Source: an uncultured Lachnospiraceae bacterium
GTDB lineage: Bacteria; Bacillota; Clostridia; Lachnospirales; Lachnospiraceae
Length of the DNA stretch: 64,000 nt
Assembly: GCA_910586125.1 (NCBI GenBank)
Contig: CAJUHP010000001.1
Coordinates: 186,001-250,000 of the forward strand
Reading direction: 5' to 3'
Under the pieces are notes generated by a model, which did not search any database, had not been told where the DNA came from, and was given only the letters and a program-made list of their open reading frames with translations. Numbering within the stretch: the stretch's first letter is position 1; each line of letters opens with the position of its first letter. Position numbers and translations under genes: made by a program. Of this stretch, positions 25,291 through 37,737 are shown piece by piece.

Positions 25291-25899
25291 CTACTCCCTC
25301 GTCTTTGCTTCCTCGCGGTAAACCATCATCTGTCTGTGATACAAAGCCGTCTGCACCAGAGCAAACGCTCCGGCCGCCCCTGACAGCGCGGTTCCTGCCT
25401 GAAGACCACCTGTAAAATACGACCATCCGCCCAGGCTTAGAAACGCTATCGCCGTCATCAGCCAGCTCTTTCGGAGCACGCCCGTATAGCGGATCATATC
25501 TTCCAGAGTCGTGTGAAGCGAAAAGGGCTTTCCATCAGCCGGCCTCCCCACTAACAACAGCTCTTTGTTATACGAACCGGGACTGGTGCTGATCTGCCCC
25601 ATCCCCTCTCCATAGGGCCGCCAGCGGATTTTTCCTATCGACCAGTTCAGATTCACATTTTTGTGAAATACCTCATATCCGGTCTCTTCCAGAAATCCCC
25701 GATACTCCTTGTTCTTTTTCCAGGACAGATGCCCTACAAACTCGACCTGATATTCCCAGGCTCCGGGCTCACAGGGCTCAAACTCATAGTACAGCTTCCC
25801 GGTCTGCGCCAAGCGCCATCCCTTTGCCGCCATCCGGTTCAGCCAATTCTCCTGCGCTTTTATCAGGTTGCCAAAATAACGATAGCATTTCTTATTCAT
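25291..25899 (-). CDS. DUF2812 protein
   Basis: 202 residues. The N-terminal DUF2812 domain has its hallmarks: CYRYFGNLIKAQENWLNRMA, KGWRLAQTGKLYYEFE and EYRGFLEETGYEVFHK. Two membrane helices follow (SWLMTAIAFLSLGGWSYFTG, AGTALSGAAGAFALVQTALY). DUF2812 proteins are habitually encoded after a PadR regulator. Their role is unknown, possibly sensing at the membrane. It overlaps the PadR gene by 4 nt. Confidence 0.85.
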   Translation of the reverse strand: MNKKCYRYFGNLIKAQENWLNRMAAKGWRLAQTGKLYYEFEPCEPGAWEYQVEFVGHLSWKKNKEYRGFLEETGYEVFHKNVNLNWSIGKIRWRPYGEGMGQISTSPGSYNKELLLVGRPADGKPFSLHTTLEDMIRYTGVLRKSWLMTAIAFLSLGGWSYFTGGLQAGTALSGAAGAFALVQTALYHRQMMVYREEAKTRE

Positions 25900-26270
25900 C
25901 TCCCTGCTCCTTCCACGATATGCGCCGCTTTGATACCCTCTTCCTGCTCTTCTCCTTCCTTCATGATCGCCTCCGCCGTTTTTACCAGGTTCTGCAGGCG
26001 GCTTTGTTCCTCCGCTGCAATCCGCCGCCCTTTGGCGGTTATGCGGTAGCGTTTTCTTCTCTCCTTGTCCTCGCCCACGGACTCAATCCAGCCTTTTTTG
26101 GTCAGCGTGCCAAGCGCGCCGTACAGAGAGCCGGCTCCTAACACCAGACGGCCGCCGGTCTGCTCCTCCACAAACTGCATGACCGCATAACCGTGCCGCG
26201 GACGATACAAAGCCAGCAAAACAAAAAAAGTTACCTCGGTCAACGCTCCTGATCTTACATTTTCCCGCAT
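25896..26270 (-). CDS. PadR-family transcriptional regulator
   Basis: 124 residues: a winged helix (EVTFFVLLALYRPRHGYAVM, GSLYGALGTLTKKGWIESVG, KRYRITAKGRRIA) followed by a C-terminal dimerisation helix. PadR proteins are repressors released by small, often toxic, ligands. The start at 26270 follows GGAGG. An 11-bp inverted repeat straddles its own promoter, which strongly suggests autoregulation and control of all six downstream genes. Confidence 0.93.
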   Translation of the reverse strand: MRENVRSGALTEVTFFVLLALYRPRHGYAVMQFVEEQTGGRLVLGAGSLYGALGTLTKKGWIESVGEDKERRKRYRITAKGRRIAAEEQSRLQNLVKTAEAIMKEGEEQEEGIKAAHIVEGAGR

Positions 26271-26290
26271 TGGGTTTTTTCCTCCGCTAC

Positions 26291-26340
26291 TATTACGTTT
26301 ACTGTAATATAAATATATCACTAAACGTAATAATAGTCAA
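26291..26340 (-). promoter_or_regulatory. PadR operon promoter with operator half-sites
   Basis: Minus strand: TTGACT (26335-26340), 17-nt spacer, TATATT (26312-26317). A perfect 11-bp inverted repeat, TATTACGTTTA (26291-26301) and TAAACGTAATA (26322-26332), places one half-site in the spacer and the other just after the start point. This is the layout expected of a repressor operator. Confidence 0.75.
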
Positions 26341-26672
26341 CCACATTTTATCCCCCGCTTAAAAGTTTTCCTGTCCTGGTTTTCAGCACTGGTATTACAA
26401 AAAACAGCGAGTGAAAGAATTGGGGAACGCATTATTTTTCTGCTAATTTTTCCCAGAATCGCAGCTAGGATATTGCAATATTTTCTTTTGTCTATTATAA
26501 TGCTTATGCATTCATAAAAATATCGGATCTGGGGAAGGACGCTGGACAGATACAGAATACCGTAAATGACTCGAAAATAGGGAAAGCTTGTGAAGAATCC
26601 ATGCAAAGTCAATCTCTAAGTATCCGAACAGGGGGATAAACGCATCCGCCTGCAAGAAGAGAGGATGAAGAA
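26341..26672 (+). promoter_or_regulatory. Chemoreceptor promoter and long leader
   Basis: TTGCAA (26473-26478), 17-nt spacer, TATAAT (26496-26501) gives a strong plus-strand promoter. Transcription from about 26508 leaves a leader near 165 nt before the chemoreceptor ATG. The leader can form several hairpins (for example TATCC/GGATA around 26620-26640). No recognised riboswitch core was found. The portion before 26473 holds nothing I can name. Confidence 0.55.
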
Positions 26673-28703
26673 ATGAATTTTTTAAACAACCAAAAGCTTG
26701 CCGTTCGAATCAGCATTCTGACCTCCGCAATCACGGTGGCAGGCCTGCTTTTATTGTGGGGCATCGTCTCTTTCAGCGCCTCCGCCACCGTCAGAGCCAA
26801 CATCACCAACCAGATGACTGACGCTGTGCAGTCCCGCGCTGCCATCATCAACGACTATGTCTCCTCAGCAGAAGAGTACATGACGGCATTTGCTCTCAGC
26901 GATGAGGTGCGTGATCTTCTGCACGACCCGGAAAATCCGGCGCGGCTCGAACGGGCGCAGGAATACACGGAGGAATTTGCAGCAGTCAAGGGCATTTTTG
27001 AAGGGCTCTATATTGCAACGCCGGAAACATATGTCCGAACGCACACCTCCCAGGGAGCCGTCGGCATGATCACGCGCAAAGGGGATGCCCTGGCGCCCTT
27101 CCAGCAGATGATCCTGGCACAGCCGAAGTTAACCAATCTGGGGATTATGAAGTCCCCCAGCACTGGGGCTATGATCCTGTCTATGTACTACCCTGTTTTT
27201 GAGGACGGCGTGTGCCTTGGCTATGTAGGTGCGGGAGTTTTTGCTGACACCTTGATGGATTCCCTGTTGGAACTCGAACTTCAGGGACTTCCCAACAGCG
27301 AATATGTCTTTATCAATGCAGAAACCGGCGTGTATCTCTACCATGAGGACGACGAGCGGCTCAACACCGAAACCACCGATCCCGGCTATCTGGAAATCAT
27401 GCAGCGGGTTCAGTCCGGCAAAGGCTCTGAACCGGAAACCTATATCTACAAAGATGAAAGCGGCGCAAGACAGCTTGTTGTCTATCAATATCTGCAGGAC
27501 AGAGGCTGGATCTTTATGGTTCGGGACAACATTGACGAGGTTTTTGCCGTCGTTGGCTCCACCCAGATTCAGATGGGACTGATGTGCATAGCCGTGATGC
27601 TGCTGATCGTCCTCTGCATCGTCCTGACAATGCAGAGAGTCGGCAGAAACCTGGAAACGGTGGAAGCCGCTATCGGACGGCTGGGACGGCTTGAGCTGAG
27701 CGCAGACCATGAACTGTCCTCCCTGTATGACCGCAAAGATGAGATCGGCGTGATTGCCAGGACAACGCATACGCTGTGCGATCACCTGCGCCAGACCATC
27801 GACGACATCGGGCATATCCTGGGCGAGATGGCCGACGGCAATATCGCGGTGGATGTTGCCCAGAATGAGTCTTATTACATAGGTGATTTTCAGGTGCTGG
27901 CACAGAGTTTAAAAACGATCCGCAACAACCTCCTCCAGCTTACCGCAAGCATCACCCAGGTCTCCAGCCGCGTGACAAACGAGGCAAACTGCGTGTCGCT
28001 GAGCGCTGAAAATCTGGCCCACGGCGCTGCAACCCAGTCCGAATCTGTCACCCGTCTCACCGAAAGCGCAAACAGTATTACCACGCAGCTCAGACTCAGC
28101 GCGGACAGTTGTTCGGCAACCCAGGAGTTAGTAAATCAAGCGGCTCTCTACACCGCGGAAGCAAATAAAAAAATGACCCAACTGACGGCAGCTATGGACA
28201 ATGTGGCCCTTTCCTCCAGCGAGATCGAAAAAATTATCAAGACGATCGAGGACATTGCCTCCCAGACAAATATTCTGGCGCTCAATGCCGCCGTGGAGGC
28301 GGCGCGGGCCGGCACGTCCGGCAAGGGCTTTGCCGTGGTGGCGGACGAGGTGCGAAATCTGGCGGCCAAGTCTGCGGACGCCGCTAAGAATACCGCAGAT
28401 CTGATCAACCGCTCCATTTTGGATGTCCATTCCGGCACGAACGCTACGGCGCAGGTGGCAGACATCATGCGCACGATTGATCAGTGTACCAGCTCGATCC
28501 GGGAAAAGGTGTTTGAAATTGCCGCTGCCAGCACCCAGCAGTCCAACATGATTTCCGATTTAAACGTGGGGATCGAGGAGATCTCTCAAGTCGTTCAGGC
28601 CAACTCCGCCGCCGTGGGCCAAAGCGTCGATACTTCAAGGGAATTATCCGGCCAGGCCAAAAAACTGAATGACTTGATCGGTCAGTTTCATATCCGCGAT
28701 TAA
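26673..28703 (+). CDS. Methyl-accepting chemotaxis protein with Cache-type sensor
   Basis: 676 residues. Membrane helix 1 (about 12-38) and an extracellular Cache-like sensor (about 40-300: [56 protein letters not shown]). Helix 2 ([20 protein letters not shown]), then HAMP and linker, and the cytoplasmic signalling domain with the hairpin tip [20 protein letters not shown] and [20 protein letters not shown]. It would pass a small-molecule signal to CheA/CheW. No other chemotaxis genes lie in the window. The ligand is unknown; dCache sensors often bind amino acids or carboxylates. GAGG lies near the ATG. Confidence 0.94.
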   Translation: MNFLNNQKLAVRISILTSAITVAGLLLLWGIVSFSASATVRANITNQMTDAVQSRAAIINDYVSSAEEYMTAFALSDEVRDLLHDPENPARLERAQEYTEEFAAVKGIFEGLYIATPETYVRTHTSQGAVGMITRKGDALAPFQQMILAQPKLTNLGIMKSPSTGAMILSMYYPVFEDGVCLGYVGAGVFADTLMDSLLELELQGLPNSEYVFINAETGVYLYHEDDERLNTETTDPGYLEIMQRVQSGKGSEPETYIYKDESGARQLVVYQYLQDRGWIFMVRDNIDEVFAVVGSTQIQMGLMCIAVMLLIVLCIVLTMQRVGRNLETVEAAIGRLGRLELSADHELSSLYDRKDEIGVIARTTHTLCDHLRQTIDDIGHILGEMADGNIAVDVAQNESYYIGDFQVLAQSLKTIRNNLLQLTASITQVSSRVTNEANCVSLSAENLAHGAATQSESVTRLTESANSITTQLRLSADSCSATQELVNQAALYTAEANKKMTQLTAAMDNVALSSSEIEKIIKTIEDIASQTNILALNAAVEAARAGTSGKGFAVVADEVRNLAAKSADAAKNTADLINRSILDVHSGTNATAQVADIMRTIDQCTSSIREKVFEIAAASTQQSNMISDLNVGIEEISQVVQANSAAVGQSVDTSRELSGQAKKLNDLIGQFHIRD

Positions 28704-28738
28704 CCATCAAAGTGACGGCAAGCGCAGCGGCGGCGTTC

Positions 28739-29413
28739 TCAATTTCCACTCGGAAAAAACCCGGAAAGCGCCGCTGCCACGCTGGATATCGGCATGGTCT
28801 GCAGCATCACCAGCCCCGGTCCGGTCAGGTAGGTATGAAACAGCCCTTCCCCGCCCAGAAACTTATTCTTCATTCCCGGCACCTGACGGATATCCATCGT
28901 CACAGAACTCTCAAACCCGGCCACGTTCCCTGTATCCACTACAATCTGCTGGCCGGGCCCCAGCTCATACTTGACCAGCTCCCCGTCAATCTCCACAAAA
29001 ACCATCCCTTTGCCGGACAGACGCTGCATGATAAACCCTTCTCCGCCGAACAAGCCCACCCCCAGCTTCTTATTAAAAGCGACCGACAGCTCCACTGTGG
29101 GCTCCGAGGCCAGAAACGCGCTCTTCTGCATAATCATATCCCGCCCCGGCTCGATCAGTACCGGCAGAATCCGGCCCGGAAAGCTGGAGCCAAACGCGAT
29201 CATGCCGTCACCCCTTGCCGTGTAGATATTCTGAAACATACTCTCGCCGGAAAAGGCTTTGGAAAACATCTTTCCCAGGCCGCCGCCCCTTGTATCCATC
29301 TCCATATTCGGAGACATCCACACCATAGAACCTTTCTCTGTTATCATGCTCTCTCCGCTTTTTAACTGACAGACTACCACCGGGTAGGTACCGCCTTTGA
29401 TTTCATACTGCAT
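28739..29413 (-). CDS. AIM24/TIGR00266 family protein
   Basis: 224 residues with the beta-rich TIGR00266 fold: YPVVVCQLKSGESMITEKGS, then MEMDTRGGGLGKMFSKAFSG, FLASEPTVELSVAFNKKLG and GPGLVMLQTMP. The family is widespread and related to mitochondrial AIM24. Its function is unknown. No signal peptide, so cytoplasmic. The start at 29413 follows GGAGGAG. The open frame upstream to 29722 is AT-rich and not family-like. The gene converges on the chemoreceptor, only 35 nt between stops, with a GC-rich inverted repeat over the junction. Confidence 0.87.
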   Translation of the reverse strand: MQYEIKGGTYPVVVCQLKSGESMITEKGSMVWMSPNMEMDTRGGGLGKMFSKAFSGESMFQNIYTARGDGMIAFGSSFPGRILPVLIEPGRDMIMQKSAFLASEPTVELSVAFNKKLGVGLFGGEGFIMQRLSGKGMVFVEIDGELVKYELGPGQQIVVDTGNVAGFESSVTMDIRQVPGMKNKFLGGEGLFHTYLTGPGLVMLQTMPISSVAAALSGFFPSGN

Positions 29414-29857
29414 AATCACTCCTCCGATTCTTTTTTTGGTTATTTTTCCTATTTCAATCATAATACGCGCTGATCTATTCGTCAATACCAGACAAAATAT
29501 GTTGTGATAAAATAAAGTTGTGACAGCATTGACTAATTTGCCGCTGGTGTCAGCATCCGCTGTCTGCTGAGACAGCTCGGCATTTGCCCGAATGCTTATT
29601 CCAACTACCGCAAATACCCAATTATGCCCTTTCCTTATACTGATGAAAAACCAAGAATTGTCCCAAATAAAATCCTCTTTTCCCAACAACTGTATTTTAA
29701 TTCTAAACATTTTCTCTTGCATATTCCTGTGAAAGCGAATATACTAAAAGAAGAAAGTTGGAATTTCTCACTCTATTTAAAATTTCATATAGACACTTTT
29801 CCGGTATGCCCATATACATAAAGTGCAAGGAAATAAACGAGAAAAGGAGATGATATT
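29414..29857 (-). promoter_or_regulatory. AIM24-gene promoter and AT-rich gap
   Basis: Minus strand: TTGACG (29480-29485), 17-nt spacer, TATGAT (29457-29462), about 45 nt before the AIM24-like start. The remaining ~370 nt up to the AbrB gene are AT-rich, and I see no gene or RNA there. Confidence 0.6.
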
Positions 29858-30118
29858 ATGCTGGCGGAACTTCGTCAAAAGGCACAGATTACAATTCCAA
29901 AAGAAATCATTGTAAAACTCGGCCTGTCAGAAGGCGACAAACTGGACATTTTTGAAAAAGATGGCTCCATTTGCCTCATGCCAGTGGCTGTCTATCCCCG
30001 GAATTATCTAAGTGAGCTGAAAGAAGAAATTCGTGATGTAAAAGCAAAACTAGCCTCTGGGAAACAACCTGTCTTTGACAGCGTGGACGCTCTATTTGAC
30101 AAACTGGAGGCAGATTGA
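29858..30118 (+). CDS. AbrB/MazE-type antitoxin
   Basis: 86 residues. The N-terminal swapped-hairpin AbrB/MazE DNA-binding domain (LRQKAQITIPKEIIVKLGLS, then EGDKLDIFEKDGSICLMPVA) is followed by a helical toxin-neutralising tail (YLSELKEEIRDVKAKLASGK). Antitoxins of this type normally precede a RelE/ParE toxin that starts at or overlaps their stop. Here only the last ~27 residues of such a toxin follow, so the antitoxin is orphaned, possibly kept as an autorepressor or in decay. AAGGAG lies 10 nt before the ATG. Confidence 0.85.
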   Translation: MLAELRQKAQITIPKEIIVKLGLSEGDKLDIFEKDGSICLMPVAVYPRNYLSELKEEIRDVKAKLASGKQPVFDSVDALFDKLEAD

Positions 30119-30206
30119 TGGCATACGCATTATCTGGTACTATGAGGGCGACAAAATGATTATCTTGGTGGATGTAGGCCATCACGACATTTTAAAACAG
30201 TTCTAA
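30114..30206 (+). pseudogene. RelE/ParE toxin stump
   Basis: In the frame from 30114 to the TAA at 30204-30206 the residues read IRIIWYYEGDKMIILVDVGH and end HHDILKQF. This is the final beta-strand pair and C-terminus of RelE-type toxins (compare the usual IRxxYxxxxxxIxIxxVGHR pattern). The N-terminal ~60 residues and catalytic start are missing. The stump joins the antitoxin end directly, as if an internal deletion removed most of the toxin. Confidence 0.7.
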
Positions 30207-30845
30207 TTGCAGAAGCGGCACACCAAGAAAGGATGTATTTCTATTCTTTGCTAAATATCCCTCTATAATGATCTTTTTGCACGTTCATGTGCTGTATATC
30301 ATGGATGGATATTGTCGATATTAATTGATACTTTTTTACAAGTATAAGAAAAGGGTTACATCGAAGATATAATAGATAAGCTCATGACGTGATAAAGGGC
30401 ACTCGTATATGCAAGTATATCAATTTCCAAGACACAGAACCTACAGCTTCGCAATATCGTTGTCGTATTACCATAGAAGGCTGTCCTTCTTTGGCAAATC
30501 ATATTCTCCCATTGTTCCAATAACGGAAAACCGTTCACCAAAAAAGCAAGGTGTAATCCGAAAAAACAATCCGTCTCGATCTGTTATGCGACCGCGCCGC
30601 CGCACTGCCAGGCGCTGTTTACTGTTATGCTTATGCTTTTTATAAAATGGGACACCTAGACAAAGCCAAAAAATATTTTGATCTGACGATTCTTTTAGGG
30701 GATATGTTTAACCGTTCCTATATTTCAAAATCTGCAAAAGAAATGTTTGATAAATTGAATGTATAACGATACAATTCTTTTTCAAGAAAAACGACTCTGG
30801 CCTGGTCTGGCATGCCGCGTCTTTTCATCACCAGGCCGCCTTCTC
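30207..30845 (+). pseudogene. Decayed accessory coding remnants
   Basis: The best-preserved piece is an open frame at 30557-30766 with no start codon: ALPGAVYCYAYAFYKMGHLD, then KAKKYFDLTILLGDMFNRSY, ending with TAA. It looks like a helical, TPR-like C-terminus. A shorter piece at 30380-30520 reads YRCRITIEGCPSLANHILPL. Neither is identified. The stretch is AT-rich, and I see no intact gene in it. Confidence 0.4.
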
Positions 30846-31187
30846 CTACTCCCACAGCCGCACCTGTTTTCCATCCACATACACCTCATGTGTATAATAA
30901 TTCAGCGACAGGATATAGTCATAATTTTCCTCCGTCTTTGTGGTAATACTCATATCATCAAACAGCAAAAAAAATTCCGCCAGGTCCTTCAGCATATATT
31001 TGGTAAAGAGCATATCATGACAGCATAGCTGGAGCTGCATTCCCAGACGGCCCGGAATGACCTTCTGGTCGATCTGATAGCGGTCGGAAAACTTACTGGC
31101 TGCGGCCAGAATACTCTTCCACGCCTCCTGCCGTTCCTGCAGCAATATGCACTCTCCCGCCTCAAAAACGCTCTTGTTTTTCTTCAT
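30846..31187 (-). CDS. Unrecognised small cytoplasmic protein
   Basis: 113 residues, start at 31187 after AAGGAGG. Content: KKNKSVFEAGECILLQERQE, then LQLCCHDMLFTKYMLKDLAE and YDYILSLNYYTHEVYVDGKQ. No signal peptide or membrane helix, and no family recognised. It ends LWE. It looks like a real gene because of the good ribosome site and balanced amino-acid use. Confidence 0.65.
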   Translation of the reverse strand: MKKNKSVFEAGECILLQERQEAWKSILAAASKFSDRYQIDQKVIPGRLGMQLQLCCHDMLFTKYMLKDLAEFFLLFDDMSITTKTEENYDYILSLNYYTHEVYVDGKQVRLWE

Positions 31188-31370
31188 CGTACTTCCTCCT
31201 TTTCTTTTTTCCAAAACACCATAAAACCATTTTCCCTGCAGTCCTTCGACATACTTTAGCATGGACAGTAAACCGTAATTTATTCATATCTTTTTATGAT
31301 ATTATGGATTTATGATTAACTTTACCATAGAATACAGTTGTTTGTCTACTAAAATCCGCACAAAGACAAC

Positions 31371-31409
31371 AAAAAAGCCTCCGAATCCCTTTCGGAATAG
31401 AGGCTTTTT
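31371..31409 (-). terminator. Terminator of the beta-glucoside PTS operon
   Basis: Minus strand: stem AAGCCTC/GAGGCTT with an inner TTCCG/CGGAA pair in the loop, followed by a run of T (31371-31376). It lies about 90 nt after the last GH1 stop. The A-run on the other side lets it work in both directions. Confidence 0.85.
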
Positions 31410-31499
31410 CATCCTATCTCCTTGTTTATAACGCTTATTTCCTGCGCATGTCCTTATGGATTGTCAATTTTCTGTGCCGCCCCTGACGCAGAAACGGCT

Positions 31500-32954
<1,455 letters not shown>

Positions 32955-32992
32955 TTATTTTTATACCGCGCTCTTTTGCTTTGTGCAAAGCG

Positions 32993-35784
<2,792 letters not shown>

Positions 35785-35902
35785 TGCTTTTTCTTCCTCC
35801 TGTAACCTTTTTATCTATTTCGCAACCGGTCTGCTGCGCGCTTGCATTCCGTTTTGCTTCCTCTTCCCTGCGCCTTTGCCAGGCGGCGTATTTCCAAAAT
35901 AG

Positions 35903-35970
35903 AAAAACCTCAGAAGATCCCTCCGTTTTGCGGCTGGTCCTCTGAGGTAATGCCCTTGCGGTAACAATCC
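35903..35970 (-). promoter_or_regulatory. RAT antiterminator site and overlapping terminator before EIIBC
   Basis: Minus strand: GGATTGTTACCGCAAGGGCA (start 35970), continuing ATTACCT, matches the ribonucleic antiterminator consensus of BglG/SacY/LicT proteins. It runs into a GC-rich stem-loop (35908-35947, CCTCAGA...TCTGAGG) followed by five T (35903-35907). LicT from the gene upstream should bind the RAT and let transcription pass into the transporter and GH1 genes. Confidence 0.88.
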
Positions 35971-36030
35971 CCTTCTCCTGCTCTTTGATTTTGTCTGCCC
36001 TAGATCATCACGATCCATGCAAAATCCTCT

Positions 36031-36870
36031 TTAATGAGGAACGCTCGTATGGGTGTACAGTTGATTCACATGGATCATCAAATACAAAAGCTCTTCATGG
36101 GGACAGCGTTCCCCAAATTCCCTCTCCATGTAATCGTCAATCTGAGAAACACAATCCCGAAGACGGGGATAGGTTTCCTTCATGCTCTGATACAATTCTT
36201 CATTGCTGTCGTTAAACTCTTCGCTTTGCTCCTTGCGCTGAACAAAAAATTTCACATGATTCTTAAAGCGAAAATAGTGAAAGCTGCTCTGGTCAACCTG
36301 TATGCAGAAATAATCTTCCACAATCTTTGTGACTTCTCGGATCACTCTGCCAATCCGGTCCGAATCGTATGTTCCTGTCTTCTCCCCCTCCAGCGCATTG
36401 AGAAAGTGCATTGTGATGCTGGTCACTTCTCCTTTGCTCAGGTGTACATGCATCTGTTCGTTGATCCGGCGGATAAACCACTGTGCGATCTCGTTCAATT
36501 CTGGATGCTCATACTCCATCTCATAGGAATAGGGCAGTGCGATATTCATCCCTTTTTGGTATCGTTCGATGGCAAAATGGATGTGATCCGCCAGGACAAA
36601 GACCAAATTGGGATTTAAATTCCCCTGAATTTTAGAGCGGGCTATATCCAGCAGGCTTGTCACCAGCAGAAACGTCTTCTCCGGAATCTCTGTCAGCAGC
36701 CCGTAATAGCGGCGGTCAATATCGTAATAAGTCCGCTCCACTCTGGACAGGTCCGTCAGCTCATAGGGCATCTTCTCAAATCCGATTCCCTTGCCGAAAA
36801 TAATCACTTCGTGATCCTTTCCATCCAGTCCCAGAGCGACATTATTGTTGATTTTTTTAATGACCTTCAT
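36031..36870 (-). CDS. licT: BglG/LicT-family transcription antiterminator
   Basis: 279 residues. An N-terminal RNA-binding CAT domain (MKVIKKINNNVALGLDGKDH, then EVIIFGKGIGFEK) and two PTS regulation domains: PRD1 with the conserved His in VLADHIHFAIERY (about 95) and PRD2 with MHFLNALEG and MIHVNQLY. Without sugar, EIIB phosphorylates PRD1 and inactivates the protein. With sugar, it is activated and binds RAT sites. Two RAT sites in this operon are its obvious targets. It lies 6 nt after EIIA. Confidence 0.95.
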   Translation of the reverse strand: MKVIKKINNNVALGLDGKDHEVIIFGKGIGFEKMPYELTDLSRVERTYYDIDRRYYGLLTEIPEKTFLLVTSLLDIARSKIQGNLNPNLVFVLADHIHFAIERYQKGMNIALPYSYEMEYEHPELNEIAQWFIRRINEQMHVHLSKGEVTSITMHFLNALEGEKTGTYDSDRIGRVIREVTKIVEDYFCIQVDQSSFHYFRFKNHVKFFVQRKEQSEEFNDSNEELYQSMKETYPRLRDCVSQIDDYMEREFGERCPHEELLYLMIHVNQLYTHTSVPH

Positions 36871-36876
36871 GGTTCA

Positions 36877-37347
36877 CTATTCCGAAATCACTACGTCGCC
36901 TGCATTTACCTTCTGATTGTAGAGATCCGTCTGGATTTCCTTGTCAAACCCGCCGGTAAACACGACCATAGTAGTCAGATTGATTCCTTTCCCTTCTATA
37001 AATGCCTTGTCAAAGCGGATGACCGGATCGCCGGCCTTCACTTTACTGCCCTGTTTCGCCAGAACAGTAAATCCCTCCCCATTCAGTTCCACGGTATCCA
37101 GGCCGATATGCACCAAAAACTCTACGCCGCTCTTGGTTTTCATGCCGAAAGCATGTTTAGACTCCGGGAGCATGACAATCTCTCCGGACATCGGCGCAAC
37201 CACCGTATCGCCATCCGGCACCACGGCAAAGCCATCCCCCATCATCTTCGACGAGAAAACCGGATCCGGTACTTCCTCGATCCGGATACAGGTTCCTGTC
37301 ACCGGCGCCGCCACTGCGCTGCTTTCTTTTTTCAAAAAACCAAACAT
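36877..37347 (-). CDS. PTS EIIA, glucose/beta-glucoside type
   Basis: 156 residues, a free EIIA-Glc-type domain: VAAPVTGTCIRIEEVPDPVF at the start, His65 (PESKHAFGMK) and the phosphorylated His80 in FLVHIGLDTVELNGEGF. It receives phosphate from HPr and passes it to EIIB Cys30 of the operon's EIIBC. In many beta-glucoside systems this domain is fused to the C-terminus of EIIBC. Here it is the first gene of the operon, after a RAT-like leader. Confidence 0.95.
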   Translation of the reverse strand: MFGFLKKESSAVAAPVTGTCIRIEEVPDPVFSSKMMGDGFAVVPDGDTVVAPMSGEIVMLPESKHAFGMKTKSGVEFLVHIGLDTVELNGEGFTVLAKQGSKVKAGDPVIRFDKAFIEGKGINLTTMVVFTGGFDKEIQTDLYNQKVNAGDVVISE

Positions 37348-37491
37348 ATTCTTCTGCCTCCTTTTTCGATGCCGGGATGCGCCGCCTGAAACCGATACAG
37401 AAAGCGGCCGCCGGTACTAACCATTTTGATGGTGCGCCTCTGCCGGACGCATGTAGGTTTGCTGGAAAATCCTGCGTTCAATCGGTAAGAT

Positions 37492-37617
37492 AAAAAAACT
37501 CCCCTGACATCTGTCCCTGTGAAAAAGGTAATGCCTCGAAGAGTTACAATCCTTATATATTTATAACATGTATTTATTTGTTATTGACATATTAGCAGAA
37601 ATATCTTGTTTTGTCAA
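37492..37617 (-). promoter_or_regulatory. PTS operon promoter and leader RAT-like site
   Basis: Minus strand promoter: TTGACA (37612-37617), 17-nt spacer, TAATAT (37589-37594). The leader then carries GGATTGTAACTCTTCGAGGC followed by ATTACCT (37526-37552), a second RAT-like sequence with one change at the conserved TTAC. A seven-T run (37492-37498) follows. The terminator stem between them is weak by eye, so this site is less certain than the one at 35903. Confidence 0.65.
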
Positions 37618-37737
37618 CCGCCTTTTGGTGATTTTCTCTGCTGTTTTTATGGGATCTTCTTCCTCTTTCCATAAAACTGCCAAACAATAGGGACCTGTTT
37701 CCTGCCCCTCTGTTCGGAATGAGACAGCGCTCCCGCT

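Noticed and set aside
26337..26612. 91-codon minus-strand frame in the PadR-chemoreceptor gap
   Set aside because: Covers the chemoreceptor promoter, has no ribosome site and no similarity to any family.
26508..26672. c-di-GMP riboswitch in the chemoreceptor leader
   Set aside because: A GCAAAGTC string recalls the GCAAAGCC core, but the partner GGCAAA motif and receptor elements are not in place, so it is kept only as an unclassified leader.
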